A DNA stretch of 64,000 bases from Aureibaculum luteum (GCF_003449015.1 NZ_QRGD01000005.1:306836-370835); one strand, 5' to 3'; shown: positions 16,584 to 26,125, counted from the stretch's first letter. Translations and numbers: made by a program. Notes: generated by a model from the letters alone, not told the origin.

Positions 16584-17585
16584 ATGATTAATTATATAAA
16601 TAAACTACCCAAAGCAGAGTTACATTTGCATATTGAAGGAACGCTAGAACCTGAATTATTATTTACGTTAGCAGAGCGAAATAACATTAAACTAAAATAC
16701 GACACCGTTGAACAATTAAAATTGGCATATCAATTTGATTGTTTACAAGATTTTTTAGATATCTATTATCAAGGAGCGTCTGTTCTTATAACTGAACAAG
16801 ATTTTTACGATTTAACCTATAGTTATCTTCAAAAGTGTGCTGACCAAAATATTAGGCACACCGAAATAATGTTTGATCCGCAAACCCATACAGAACGAGG
16901 TATTGCTTTTAAAACCGTTATTAATGGAATTTCAAAGGCCTGTATTGACGCTAAAGAAAAACTAAACGTTTCGTCGTTATTAATAATGAGTTACTTGAGA
17001 CATTTATCTGAAGAGGATGCTTTTAAAACGCTGGAACAATCGCTACCTTTTAAACGCTTAATTACCGCTGTGGGCTTAGACTCTTCTGAAAAAGGTAATC
17101 CGCCTTCAAAATTCAAAAGTGTATTTGAAGCTTCAATTAAAGAAGGATATATTCCGCTGGCTCATGCCGGAGAAGAAGGTCCTCCCGAATATATTTGGGA
17201 AGCACTCAATGTGTTAAAAATTAAAAGGATAGATCATGGTAACAATTGTTTACAAGATCAGCTTTTAATTGATGAAATTATAAAACGAGATATGGCTTTA
17301 ACAGTTTGTCCACTTTCAAATACAGCGTTACAGGTTGTGGATGATTTAAAAAACCATCCCCTAAAAAAAATGATGGAATTAGGATTAAAAGTAACCTTAA
17401 ATTCTGACGATCCTGCTTATTTCGGAGGACAACTCAATCAGAATTTTATTGATGTTCAAAAAGCTCTAAACTTAACGAAAGAGGATTTATATGAATTGGC
17501 TAAAAATTCATTTCAATATTCATTATTAAGCGATAATGAGAAGCAAATACACCTTAACGAATTAGAAAAATATTATGCAAATTAA
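16584..17585 (+). CDS. adenine deaminase (Aah1/ADE-type adenosine deaminase superfamily)
   Basis: A 333-residue amidohydrolase with all deaminase Zn/catalytic motifs: AELHLHIEGTLEPELLF near residue 12, AHAGEEGP near 196, RIDHGNN near 221 and NSDDPAYFGG near 275. The extra motifs FDPQTHTERGI, GLDSSEKGNPPSKF and CPLSNTALQVV are those of the Aah1-like branch, which deaminates free adenine to hypoxanthine rather than adenosine. Automated annotation would probably say adenosine deaminase. ATG at 16584 is preferred over TTG six bases upstream. It overlaps or abuts the aldo/keto reductase gene, so the two are probably co-transcribed. Confidence 0.85.
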   Translation: MINYINKLPKAELHLHIEGTLEPELLFTLAERNNIKLKYDTVEQLKLAYQFDCLQDFLDIYYQGASVLITEQDFYDLTYSYLQKCADQNIRHTEIMFDPQTHTERGIAFKTVINGISKACIDAKEKLNVSSLLIMSYLRHLSEEDAFKTLEQSLPFKRLITAVGLDSSEKGNPPSKFKSVFEASIKEGYIPLAHAGEEGPPEYIWEALNVLKIKRIDHGNNCLQDQLLIDEIIKRDMALTVCPLSNTALQVVDDLKNHPLKKMMELGLKVTLNSDDPAYFGGQLNQNFIDVQKALNLTKEDLYELAKNSFQYSLLSDNEKQIHLNELEKYYAN

Positions 17586-17610
17586 CGATAAATCAGGTAT
17601 TACAGAATAT

Positions 17611-18600
17611 ATGGCATCTTCTAAGAGATATGATACCATGAAATATAATAGATGTGGTAAAAGTGGTTTACTTTTACCTGCTATTTCATTGGGTTTGTGG
17701 CATAATTTTGGTGAAGTTGACAATATGTTTAACGCCAGAAATATTTTACGCACCGCTTTTGATCTGGGCATTACCCATTACGATTTAGCCAATAATTATG
17801 GACCTCCTTTTGGTTCTGCTGAAGAAACATTTGGACTCCTTTTTAAAAAAGATTTTAAACAATATAGAGACGAACTAATTATCAGTACCAAAGCGGGTTA
17901 CGATATGTGGCCCGGCCCATATGGCAATTTAGGATCTCGTAAATACTTAATTGCTAGTATTGATCAAAGTTTAAAAAGATTAGGCTTAGATTATGTCGAT
18001 ATTTTTTACCACCACAGACCAGATCCAGATACTCCTCTTGAAGAATCAATGGTTGCCCTATCGGATATTGTTAGACAAGGAAAAGCATTGTATGTAGGAA
18101 TTTCAAATTATGAACCAAAAGAAACGGCTGAAGCTGCAAAAATTCTAAAAGAATTGAAAGTCCCCTTTGTACTGCATCAAGCTCGGTATTCTTTATTTGA
18201 CCGTTGGGTAGAAGATGGTCTATTAAAAACGTTGGAAGATAATGGCGTGGGTTGCATTGCTTTTTCACCCTTAGCCCAAGGAATGCTAACGGATAAATAT
18301 TTAAAAGGTATTCCTAAAGATTCACGTGCTGGGAAGAACTTTACCTATTTAAATGAAGAGCAGGTTCAAAACAATATCAATAAAATTCAAGAATTGAATG
18401 AAATAGCCAAAAATCGTGGGCAAAAACTTTCTCAAATGGCAATCGGTTGGTTATTGGCTCAACAAAGTATAACTTCTGTTTTGGTAGGTGCTAGTTCATC
18501 TGATCAATTAAAGGAAAATGTAAAAGCACTAGAAAACTTGACATTTTCAAACAAAGAATTAGAATTGATTGAAGATGTTTTGAGATTTTCGGCAACTTAA
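17611..18600 (+). CDS. aldo/keto reductase, YghZ/Gpr type
   Basis: An NADPH-dependent AKR closely resembling E. coli YghZ (L-glyceraldehyde 3-phosphate reductase). Shared segments are CGKSGLLLPAISLGLWHNFG, DLANNYGPPFGSAEE (catalytic Asp/Tyr), STKAGYDMWPGPYG (catalytic Lys) and YVDIFYHHRPD (catalytic His). The NADP-binding end TSVLVGASSSDQL is also present. It probably detoxifies methylglyoxal or reduces L-G3P. ATG at 17611 matches the family start; an earlier ATG at 17575 overlaps the deaminase stop by 11 bp and is the alternative. It is convergent with rlmH, with a palindrome between. Confidence 0.88.
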   Translation: MASSKRYDTMKYNRCGKSGLLLPAISLGLWHNFGEVDNMFNARNILRTAFDLGITHYDLANNYGPPFGSAEETFGLLFKKDFKQYRDELIISTKAGYDMWPGPYGNLGSRKYLIASIDQSLKRLGLDYVDIFYHHRPDPDTPLEESMVALSDIVRQGKALYVGISNYEPKETAEAAKILKELKVPFVLHQARYSLFDRWVEDGLLKTLEDNGVGCIAFSPLAQGMLTDKYLKGIPKDSRAGKNFTYLNEEQVQNNINKIQELNEIAKNRGQKLSQMAIGWLLAQQSITSVLVGASSSDQLKENVKALENLTFSNKELELIEDVLRFSAT

Positions 18601-18650
18601 CACCACCCCACCTTTAATAATTTAACCAATTATAAAACAGGATTTGGACA

Positions 18651-18672
18651 CCCCTTCTAAAAAAAGGAGGGG
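18651..18672. terminator. GC-rich palindrome between convergent genes
   Basis: CCCCTTCT and AGGAGGGG pair (one mismatch) around an A-rich loop, between the AKR stop and the rlmH stop. It is a plausible bidirectional terminator. Similar CCCCT...AGGGG palindromes are common between convergent genes in Flavobacteria. Confidence 0.5.
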
Positions 18673-18707
18673 AATTAAGTTTTACATTAATATGGATAGC
18701 TAAGAAT

Positions 18708-19181
18708 TCACTCATGGTGATAAGGTTCATTTTTTAATATGGTAAACGCTCTATACAATTGCTCTACCACAAATAATCGAATCATTTGATGCGAAAAGGT
18801 CATTTTTGACAATGCTATTTTTCCTTGTGCTTTTTGATAAACTGCATCTGAAAATCCGTAGGGTCCACCAATAACCAGTACCAATTGTTTGATACCAGAA
18901 TTCATTTTCTTTTGCAAAAATTTAGAGAACTGTATCGATCTAAATTCCTGCCCTTTTTCATCAAATAAAACCAATACATCCGTTGGAGATAACTGTTGTA
19001 AAATTAGCTCTCCTTCCTTTTCTTTTTGTTGATTTTCTGTTAGATTTTTTACCTTTTTAATATCAGGAATAATTTCTAAATCAAAATTAATATAATGCTT
19101 TAACCGCTTTTGATACATCGTAATTAAGGCTATTAAATTTTTATCATCGGTTTTACCAATGGCAAGCAATTTTATTTTCAT
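18708..19181 (-). CDS. rlmH: 23S rRNA (pseudouridine-1915-N3)-methyltransferase RlmH
   Basis: A 157-residue SPOUT methyltransferase. It methylates N3 of pseudouridine 1915 in helix 69 of 23S rRNA using S-adenosylmethionine. Motifs are KIKLLAIGKTD at the start, VLVIGGPYGFS (trefoil-knot SAM site) near residue 103 and the diagnostic tail SHQMIRLFVVEQLYRAFTILKNEPYHH. Length is typical. It is a single gene divergent from nadC. Confidence 0.95.
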   Translation of the reverse strand: MKIKLLAIGKTDDKNLIALITMYQKRLKHYINFDLEIIPDIKKVKNLTENQQKEKEGELILQQLSPTDVLVLFDEKGQEFRSIQFSKFLQKKMNSGIKQLVLVIGGPYGFSDAVYQKAQGKIALSKMTFSHQMIRLFVVEQLYRAFTILKNEPYHHE

Positions 19182-19333
19182 TTTATCAATATTAATTTAG
19201 GAACTTAAAAAACCAACATATTAATAGTTTATTGCAGAAAAATTGAATCGTACCTCAATTTTTCATCAAAATACCTTTCTGAACTTTAATTAGGTAAATA
19301 TAATCGTTATTTTTACCTCACAAAAATTTGAAT

Positions 19334-20191
19334 ATGATAACCGAACAACAATTTAGTACAGAATTAGACCTTATTATAACTAATGCCATTAGAGAAGATG
19401 TAGGTGATGGCGACCATAGTTCATTGGCTTGTATTCCATTCAGTGCTAAAGGAAAGGCAAAATTACTAGTAAAAGATGAAGGCGTTATTGCAGGAGTTGA
19501 ATTTGCTAAAATGGTATTTAATTATGTAGATCCTAATTTAAAAGTTGAAACGTTAATTGAAGATGGCAGTCAGGTAAAATATGGAGATATTGTTTTTTAT
19601 GTGCAAGGCAGCTCGCAATCCATTTTAAAAGCAGAACGTTTGGTTTTAAATGCCATGCAGCGAATGAGTGCTATTGCTACCAAAACGAAATCATTTGCAG
19701 ATTTATTGGAAGGTACAAAAACTAAGATTTTAGATACGAGAAAAACGACACCAGGTATTAGAGCTCTTGAAAAATGGGCGGTAAAAATTGGTGGGGGCGA
19801 AAATCATAGGTTTGCCTTGTATGATATGATTATGCTTAAAGACAACCATATTGATTTTGCTGGTGGACTTACCAAAGCTATCAATAAAACCAAAAAATAT
19901 TTAAAAGACACCAACCGTGACTTAAAAATTATTGTAGAAGCTAGAAATCTTCAAGAAATTGAAGAGATATTAGAATCTGATGGTGTGTATCGTATTTTAA
20001 TTGATAATTTTAATTACGACGATACTCGAAAAGCGGTTGCCTTAATTGGGGATAAATGTTTAACCGAATCTTCTGGTGGTATTAATGAAAACACCTTACG
20101 TAATTATGCAGAATGCGGCGTAGATTATATTTCTTCTGGTGCACTTACCCACTCCGTATATAATATGGATTTAAGCTTGAAGGCGGTATAA
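19334..20191 (+). CDS. nadC: nicotinate-nucleotide pyrophosphorylase (carboxylating)
   Basis: Quinolinate phosphoribosyltransferase of de novo NAD synthesis: quinolinate plus PRPP gives nicotinate mononucleotide. The protein has about 285 residues. Conserved stretches are REDVGDGDHSS near residue 17, ERLVLNAMQRMSAIAT near 104, LDTRKTTPGIRALEKWAV near 136 (substrate-phosphate Arg/Lys) and GGGENHRFALYDMIMLKDNH near 160. ATG at 19334 is preferred to TTG at 19328 by family length. nadA and nadB are not in the window. Confidence 0.95.
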   Translation: MITEQQFSTELDLIITNAIREDVGDGDHSSLACIPFSAKGKAKLLVKDEGVIAGVEFAKMVFNYVDPNLKVETLIEDGSQVKYGDIVFYVQGSSQSILKAERLVLNAMQRMSAIATKTKSFADLLEGTKTKILDTRKTTPGIRALEKWAVKIGGGENHRFALYDMIMLKDNHIDFAGGLTKAINKTKKYLKDTNRDLKIIVEARNLQEIEEILESDGVYRILIDNFNYDDTRKAVALIGDKCLTESSGGINENTLRNYAECGVDYISSGALTHSVYNMDLSLKAV

Positions 20192-20325
20192 ATTAAATGG
20201 CAATCAAATTTATCAAATCCACTTTACAAAGTCATTGAGGTAGTTTACTCAACCAAAAGGCACATTCACTAAAAGTCAATTAATCAATACATTTTTAGCA
20301 CTTAAATTTATATAAAAAAAGCACT

Positions 20326-21963
20326 ATGAGACACATTTTTATCACAGTATTTATGCTAGCTAGTATAACTATCTTTTCGCAAAACCTAGTTAGTTCAAAA
20401 ATTAATACAGTAAAAGTTTATAAGAAAAATGCTGAAATTCAAAGAGAAACCTCGGCCAATTTAATTTCAGGAAATCAAGAAATTGTTTTAACCAATATTT
20501 CACCATATATAAACCCGAATAGCTTACAAGTTCAATTAACTAATGGAAATGATGTAACCCTACTCTCTGCCAAATACCAACGAAATTATTTGATTGAGAA
20601 AAAAGATAATCCAGAAATTGAACAACTTAAAATAACGCTAGAAACTAAAAGAGATGAACTTTTATGGATTAACGACCAAAGAGCCATTTATAAAGGAATG
20701 GAAGAAATATTGAGTGCAAATAAAGATTTAGGTGGAGCCAATACTTCATTTACACCAACGCAAGTAATAAACCTTGTGAATTCATATAAAGACAAACAAT
20801 TAGAAATAAAAAAAGAATTAATTAAGTTAAAGAAACAAGAGTTAGTTATAAATAAAGAATATACACAAACACAAAACCAGTTAAATGAACTAAATAGTGC
20901 AAGTAACAACAGCCCTACTGGTAATATTGTCTTACAACTTACTTCTAAAAAAGCGACCAACACAAAAATAAAATTTACTTATATCGTTAGTAATGCAGGT
21001 TGGACTCCCTTATACGATTTACGTTCAAACGGAATTGAAAACAATGTCCAATTAAAATACAAAGCCAATGTATTTCAAAGCACAAACATTGACTGGAAAG
21101 ATGCTGATCTTACCATATCTACTGGAAACCCAGTGCAAAACAACGATAGACCAATATTAAGTCCCTTGTACGCCAGTGTTTATGTACCTGCACCACCAAT
21201 GAGGTATAATGAACAAGACGAAATTGCCGTCGAAGAAATAGTTGCTTCACCAATAGAGGGGCAAATGAACATGTTGTCAAAGTCAAGTTCAAAAAGAATA
21301 GAAGAAAAATTTGATGATGGCTACAACTACAACACACAAGTTGATGAAAATCAATTAAGTACAGAGTTTAAAATTCAAAACAAACAAACTATTAAAAGTG
21401 ATGGTAAAGAACAAATTTTACCTCTAGAATCCTATGAGCTAGACACAGAATATGTTTATCATACCGTTCCTAAAAAAGATAAAGGTGTTTATTTACTAGC
21501 CAAAATAAGTAATTGGAGTAAATACAATCTTGTTTCTGGTACGGCAAATCTATTTTTTGAAGGTGCCTATGTAGGTAAATCTTACATCAATACCAATATT
21601 ACTTCAGAAGAATTATTTCTCTCATTAGGGAGAGATAACAATATTAATGTAAGCAGAGAGTCTTTACAAGAATACACTTCTTCTAAATTTGTTGGTAGTA
21701 ATACAAAAGAAACTTTCGGGTATGAAATTACTGTCAAAAACAAAAAGAACATTAAGATAGATTTAGAAATTCTAGATCAAATACCAGTATCAAGAAATAA
21801 AAGTATTGAAGTTGAACTTTTAGAAAAAAGCAATGCTGAATTTGATAATGAAATTGGAAAACTGTTATGGAAGCTAACTTTAAATCCAGGAGCGTCAAAA
21901 ACGGTAAAGCTAAATTATTCCGTAAAATATCCTAAGAAAGAAACCGTAACTGGTATTAAATAA
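20326..21963 (+). CDS. DUF4139 / mucoidy-inhibitor-A-like secreted protein
   Basis: A 545-residue protein with a cleavable signal peptide (about 1-18, ending TIFSQ). It has an N-terminal DUF4140-like beta domain (about 20-90), a coiled-coil region (about 95-195) and a C-terminal DUF4139 beta-rich domain (about 210-540). Family members are periplasmic or outer-membrane associated; the name comes from Drosophila and enteric homologues, but no biochemical role is known. It stands alone, ending in a hairpin shared with pcm. Confidence 0.8.
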   Translation: MRHIFITVFMLASITIFSQNLVSSKINTVKVYKKNAEIQRETSANLISGNQEIVLTNISPYINPNSLQVQLTNGNDVTLLSAKYQRNYLIEKKDNPEIEQLKITLETKRDELLWINDQRAIYKGMEEILSANKDLGGANTSFTPTQVINLVNSYKDKQLEIKKELIKLKKQELVINKEYTQTQNQLNELNSASNNSPTGNIVLQLTSKKATNTKIKFTYIVSNAGWTPLYDLRSNGIENNVQLKYKANVFQSTNIDWKDADLTISTGNPVQNNDRPILSPLYASVYVPAPPMRYNEQDEIAVEEIVASPIEGQMNMLSKSSSKRIEEKFDDGYNYNTQVDENQLSTEFKIQNKQTIKSDGKEQILPLESYELDTEYVYHTVPKKDKGVYLLAKISNWSKYNLVSGTANLFFEGAYVGKSYINTNITSEELFLSLGRDNNINVSRESLQEYTSSKFVGSNTKETFGYEITVKNKKNIKIDLEILDQIPVSRNKSIEVELLEKSNAEFDNEIGKLLWKLTLNPGASKTVKLNYSVKYPKKETVTGIK

Positions 21964-21965
21964 TA

Positions 21966-22012
21966 TAAAAAGCCCATCCCTACCTTTCTTAAGAGTTAGG
22001 GCTGGCTTTATT
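21966..22012. terminator. bidirectional terminator between the DUF4139 gene and pcm
   Basis: AAAGCC (21969-21974) pairs with GGCTTT (22004-22009), and inside it CCCTA pairs with TAGGG. Both strands carry A/T runs at the stem base. The stem includes the pcm stop codon. Confidence 0.65.
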
Positions 22013-22655
22013 TTGCACTCTCCTTCAACATGGGTACAAACCTAAAATCTCCAAACTCGTGTTTTTCAAATTCTTTTTCGCTTTTGCGAATAAACAAAGT
22101 CATAACTTGTACATCATCACCAACAGGAATAACTAACCTACCTCCTATTTTTAATTGACTTAATAGTGGTTTTGGCACAAAAGGAGCACCAGCGGTAACA
22201 ATAATTTTATCAAAAGGAGCAAATTCAGGCCAACCTTTATAACCATCGCCATATTTTAACTTTTTAGCAACATAACCTACTTTAGGTAAGAACTTTTTAG
22301 TTTTTTCAAACAGCTCTTTTTGTCGTTCGATACTATATACTTCGGCTTTCAAATCTACTAAAACGGCAGTTTGATAACCAGAACCCGTACCTATCTCTAA
22401 CACTTTGTCTTTTGGCTCTATTTGCAACAGTTCCGTTTGAAATGCGACGGTATAGGGTTGTGAAATGGTTTGATCTGCTGCTATTGGAAATGCTTTATCC
22501 TGATAAGCAAAATCAATAAACCCAGAATCCATAAATAGATGTCTCGGAATTTTTGATATCGCATCAAGCACATTTTTATCTTTTATGCCTTTACTTTTAA
22601 CAGTTTTAACTAACTGGTTACGAAGTCCTTTGTGTTTGGGGTTGTCTTGCCTCAT
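22008..22655 (-). CDS. pcm: protein-L-isoaspartate O-methyltransferase
   Basis: A repair enzyme that methylates isoaspartyl residues in damaged proteins using SAM. Motifs are the FAYQDKAFPI...QTISQPYTVA substrate region, VLEIGTGSGYQTAVL (SAM site) and DKIIVTAGAP. The ORF extends ten residues upstream to 22685, but the ATG at 22655 (MRQDNPKHKGLRNQLV) matches the usual family start and is preferred. It is divergent from the oxidoreductase gene. Confidence 0.9.
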   Translation of the reverse strand: MRQDNPKHKGLRNQLVKTVKSKGIKDKNVLDAISKIPRHLFMDSGFIDFAYQDKAFPIAADQTISQPYTVAFQTELLQIEPKDKVLEIGTGSGYQTAVLVDLKAEVYSIERQKELFEKTKKFLPKVGYVAKKLKYGDGYKGWPEFAPFDKIIVTAGAPFVPKPLLSQLKIGGRLVIPVGDDVQVMTLFIRKSEKEFEKHEFGDFRFVPMLKESAK

Positions 22656-22714
22656 AATTTTACCAAAGTAAATAAATATTCTCATAAAAAAACAATTAAA
22701 AAAGTGTTATTTAC

Positions 22715-22722
22715 TACCTTTG
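22715..22722 (+). promoter_or_regulatory. TAnnTTTG -7 box for the Gfo/Idh/MocA gene
   Basis: TACCTTTG lies 16 bp before the ATG at 22739. The -33 region is not a clear match. Confidence 0.4.
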
Positions 22723-22738
22723 TTTAAAATCTTAATTT

Positions 22739-23698
22739 ATGCTTAAAGTTGGTGTGTTAGGTGCGGGGCATCTTGGTAAAATTCATTTAAAATTATTACA
22801 AGAATCAAAAGAATATGATTTGGTCGGGTTTTACGACGCTGACATTGAAAATGCAACGAATGTTTCCAAAGAATTTGGATATAAATTTTTCCCTACAGTA
22901 AGCGAATTGATTGATGCTGTTGAAGTAGTTGATATTGTAACCCCTACACTTTCTCATTTTAATTGTGCGGAAGAAGCGATTACCAAAGGCAAGCATATCT
23001 TTATTGAAAAACCCATTACGCACTCTGTGCCAGAAGCGGAAGCTATTAGAACCTTGGCAAGTAAATATCATGTAAAAGGGCAAGTTGGACATGTAGAACG
23101 CTTTAATCCCGCTTTTACTGCTGTAAAAGATTCGATTAACAATCCAATGTTTATAGAAGCACATCGGTTAGCCGAATTTAATCCACGCGGAACGGATGTT
23201 CCTGTTGTTTTAGATTTAATGATCCATGATATTGATATTATATTAAGTGTGGTGGACTCAGAAGTTAAAAATGTATATGCAAGTGGTGTTTCAGTTATTA
23301 GTGAAACACCAGATATTGCGAATGCTCGAATTGAATTTGAAAACGGTTGTGTTGCCAATTTAACGGCAAGTAGAATTTCCTTAAAAAATATGCGTAAAGC
23401 ACGATTTTTTCAAAAAGACGCCTATATTTCTGTCGATTTTTTAGAAAAGAAAAGCGAAGTGGTTCGAATGAAAGATGTGCCTGAAAATCCAGATGAATTT
23501 GCTATGATTCTTCAAAATGCTGAAGGTGTTAAGAAACAGATTTATTTTGAAAATCCCGATGTTGAACCAAACAACGCTATTTTAGATGAATTAGAAACCT
23601 TCGCAAAAGCAATTTGTAACGATACAAGACCAGTTGTAAGTTTAGGACAAGGTGCGAAAGCATTACGTGTGGCACAAATGATCATTGATAGTTTTTAA
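22739..23698 (+). CDS. Gfo/Idh/MocA-family NAD(P)-dependent oxidoreductase
   Basis: A 319-residue protein with an N-terminal Rossmann fold (GVLGAGHLGKIHLKLL, dinucleotide site at residues 5-11). The family motif is EKPITHSVPEA near residue 89, where Lys is catalytic, followed by GHVERFNPAF and the C-terminal beta-sheet domain with DLMIHDIDIIL (catalytic His). Substrates in this family are sugars, inositols and related polyols, and nothing nearby identifies this one. It is followed 99 bp later by the 3-hydroxybutyryl-CoA dehydrogenase gene. Confidence 0.87.
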   Translation: MLKVGVLGAGHLGKIHLKLLQESKEYDLVGFYDADIENATNVSKEFGYKFFPTVSELIDAVEVVDIVTPTLSHFNCAEEAITKGKHIFIEKPITHSVPEAEAIRTLASKYHVKGQVGHVERFNPAFTAVKDSINNPMFIEAHRLAEFNPRGTDVPVVLDLMIHDIDIILSVVDSEVKNVYASGVSVISETPDIANARIEFENGCVANLTASRISLKNMRKARFFQKDAYISVDFLEKKSEVVRMKDVPENPDEFAMILQNAEGVKKQIYFENPDVEPNNAILDELETFAKAICNDTRPVVSLGQGAKALRVAQMIIDSF

Positions 23699-23797
23699 TT
23701 TATTATACGTACAACTTAAGTATCCTGTCTCAGTATATGTAATTTTCAATAACATTGCGTTACATTATAAAACAAATCAAAAATTAAACAATTTTCT

Positions 23798-24685
23798 ATG
23801 AAAAATATAGCTGTTATTGGAGCCGGAACTATGGGTAACGGTATTGCACATACTTTTGCTCAATTTGGTTATAAAGTACATTTAGTTGATATCTCTCAAA
23901 ATTCTCTAGATAAAGGAATAGCAACAGTTACTAGAAATTTAGATAGAATGTTGGCCAAGGAGAAAATAAGCAATGAAGACAAACTGCAAACGTTAGCGAA
24001 TATTAAAACGTTTACTTCAATAAAAGAAGGCGTTGAACATTGCGATTTAGTTATTGAAGCCGCAACTGAAAATGTCGATTTAAAATTGAATATTTTTAAA
24101 GAATTAGATGCTATTTGTAATGTAGAAACGATATTGGCAACAAATACCTCATCTATTTCCATTACTAAAATTGCGTCTGTTACTAACAGACCGGATAAAG
24201 TAATTGGTATGCACTTTATGAATCCTGTTCCAATCATGAAATTGATTGAAGTTATTCGAGGGTACTCAACTTCTGATGAAGTAACCAAAACCATTATGGC
24301 TCTTTCTGAAAAGCTTAATAAAGTGCCTGTTGAAGTTAACGATTATCCAGGGTTCATTGCCAATCGAATTTTAATGCCCATGTTAAATGAAGCTATCTAT
24401 TCTCTATACGAAGGTGTGGCTGGTGTTTATGAAATTGACACTGTAATGAAGTTAGGAATGGCTCATCCAATGGGTCCATTACAATTAGCTGATTTTATTG
24501 GTTTAGATGTTTGTTTATCGATTCTAAAAGTACTTCAAGACGGCTTTGGAAACCCAAAATATGCTCCATGTCCTTTATTAGTTAATATGGTTACTGCGGG
24601 TAAATTAGGCGTAAAATCTGGTGAAGGTTTTTATGATTATTCTGAAAGTAGAAAGGCTGAAAAAATTGCAAAGCAGTTTTTGTAA
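23798..24685 (+). CDS. 3-hydroxybutyryl-CoA dehydrogenase
   Basis: A 295-residue NAD-dependent enzyme interconverting 3-hydroxybutyryl-CoA and acetoacetyl-CoA in fatty-acid or short-chain acyl-CoA metabolism. It has the Rossmann start IAVIGAGTMGNGIAHTFAQ, the ATNTSSISIT loop, GMHFMNPVPIMKLIEVI (catalytic His near residue 138) and the C-terminal domain end KSGEGFYDY. No hydratase domain is fused. Start and length are standard for PaaH/Hbd. Confidence 0.93.
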   Translation: MKNIAVIGAGTMGNGIAHTFAQFGYKVHLVDISQNSLDKGIATVTRNLDRMLAKEKISNEDKLQTLANIKTFTSIKEGVEHCDLVIEAATENVDLKLNIFKELDAICNVETILATNTSSISITKIASVTNRPDKVIGMHFMNPVPIMKLIEVIRGYSTSDEVTKTIMALSEKLNKVPVEVNDYPGFIANRILMPMLNEAIYSLYEGVAGVYEIDTVMKLGMAHPMGPLQLADFIGLDVCLSILKVLQDGFGNPKYAPCPLLVNMVTAGKLGVKSGEGFYDYSESRKAEKIAKQFL

Positions 24686-25012
24686 TTCATATCCTCAAAA
24701 ACAAAAAAGGGCTTACTATTGCAACTCCTCCACGTAATTTTAAGGATGATGCAACGAGAACTATAGGTTAATTAAAGTTTGAGTAGAAGACGGAAAGTCT
24801 AACTACATAAAAGAACTATCTCGCCATTTAAAAATTTCAAATAAATTTATATATCCTTCTTTTTTAGGGAAGGGCATTATTTTTTTTCAAAAAAATGAAA
24901 TAAAAAACCTCCATTTAATAAAAAATGGAGGCCCGTTAACTAATACTATTTGAGTTAGCAATGAACTAACCTTTTCTTTTAGGTTTTAACCTTAAAATTA
25001 AGCTCAGATCAA
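24686..25012. other. 327-bp gap with possible gene remnants and a terminator
   Basis: No intact gene. A short open stretch at about 24701-24766 reads like coding sequence (KKGLTIATPPRNFKDDATR in one frame, then a stop). A second stretch at about 24785-24850 in another frame (VEDGKSNYIKELSRHLKIS) looks similar. They could be fragments of a decayed gene or chance. A clear minus-strand terminator occupies 24901-24931. Confidence 0.35.
24901..24931 (-). terminator. terminator of the MacAB-like exporter operon
   Basis: CCTCCATTT (24908-24916) and AAATGGAGG (24923-24931) form a perfect 9-bp stem with a 6-nt loop. On the minus strand the stem is followed by TTTTTTA. It lies about 80 bp after the stop of the HlyD-like gene. 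Confidence 0.75.
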
Positions 25013-26125
25013 TTAGTTATTTTCATTATCATCATCTAATTTTTTTGAAACTTTATTCCATACTTTAATAGCATCATCTTTAGTTACTCCACTGATTATT
25101 TCGACATTTATACCATCTGAAATACCAATTTCAATATCCTTTCTCTCATATGTATCATCACCCGTTTTCACTTCAACATATGGTTTTTCAGTTTTTCTGT
25201 CAAATTGTAATAAAGCTTCCTTTATAGATAATACACTATCTTTCTTTTCCAAAACGATATCGGCATTTGCACTATACCCAGCTCTTACAAAATAATCGTC
25301 ATCTAAAGAAACATCTGCCTTAATTTTAAACTGAACAGCACCATTTTCTTCTGTTCCCTTAGGAGCAATAAACGTTAACTTCGCAGGAAACTTCTTTTTA
25401 TCAATAGCTCCTAAAACTACTTCAATATCAGAATTTTCTTTAAGCTTACCTACCTGAGCTTCATCTACTTGACCTTCGAAGATCATCTTATTCATATCTG
25501 CGATAAAAGCGATCGTAGTACCCGCATTAAAGTTGTTGGTTTCAATAACTTGATACCCTTCTTTTACAGGAATTTCTAAGATCATACCAGAAGTTGTAGC
25601 TCTAATATTTGTATTGGCCGTTCCACCTGAACCAGCAGAACCCTTTTTGATAATTTGATAATCATTTTGAGCATTTTGTAAATCTTGTTTCGCTTGACTA
25701 TAAGCCAATTCAATATTTTCAAAATCTGCACGAGAAATTACACCTTTATCAAATAAACCTTTATTTCTGTCATAAGAAATTTTTGCATTATTCAATTGAA
25801 TTTGGATGCTCCCTATACGACCTCTCGCATTACTTAACGACTGCTCATTTGGCACCACTCTTACTGTAGCTATAAGATCACCTTTTTTAATTTTAGCCCC
25901 TTCTTCAACAAATATTTTATCAATAATACCTGAAATTTGAGGTTTTATTTCAACTTCTTCAACGGGCACAACTTTTCCAGTCGCTACTGCTTTTCTTTCA
26001 ATAGTTGCTTTAAAAGGTTTTTCTGTTTCATAATCTACAGCCGGTTTGCTATTCATTTTACCGAACCATATTAAAACTAACACAAATGCTGCTGCGATTA
26101 TACCAAATATGATTTTTTTCTTCAT
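25013..26125 (-). CDS. MacA/HlyD-like periplasmic adaptor of an efflux system
   Basis: A 370-residue membrane-fusion protein. It has an N-terminal anchor (about 4-21), a biotinyl-lipoyl-like start (KPQISGIIDKIFVEEGAKIKKGDLIA at about 62-88), a helical hairpin (about 95-150) and a C-terminal beta-barrel and membrane-proximal domain. It bridges an inner-membrane ABC pump and a TolC-type outer-membrane channel. It is the last gene of a four-gene minus-strand operon, with the second permease upstream. No TolC homologue is in the window. The substrate, possibly a peptide, antibiotic or lipid, is unknown. Confidence 0.88.
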   Translation of the reverse strand: MKKKIIFGIIAAAFVLVLIWFGKMNSKPAVDYETEKPFKATIERKAVATGKVVPVEEVEIKPQISGIIDKIFVEEGAKIKKGDLIATVRVVPNEQSLSNARGRIGSIQIQLNNAKISYDRNKGLFDKGVISRADFENIELAYSQAKQDLQNAQNDYQIIKKGSAGSGGTANTNIRATTSGMILEIPVKEGYQVIETNNFNAGTTIAFIADMNKMIFEGQVDEAQVGKLKENSDIEVVLGAIDKKKFPAKLTFIAPKGTEENGAVQFKIKADVSLDDDYFVRAGYSANADIVLEKKDSVLSIKEALLQFDRKTEKPYVEVKTGDDTYERKDIEIGISDGINVEIISGVTKDDAIKVWNKVSKKLDDDNENN

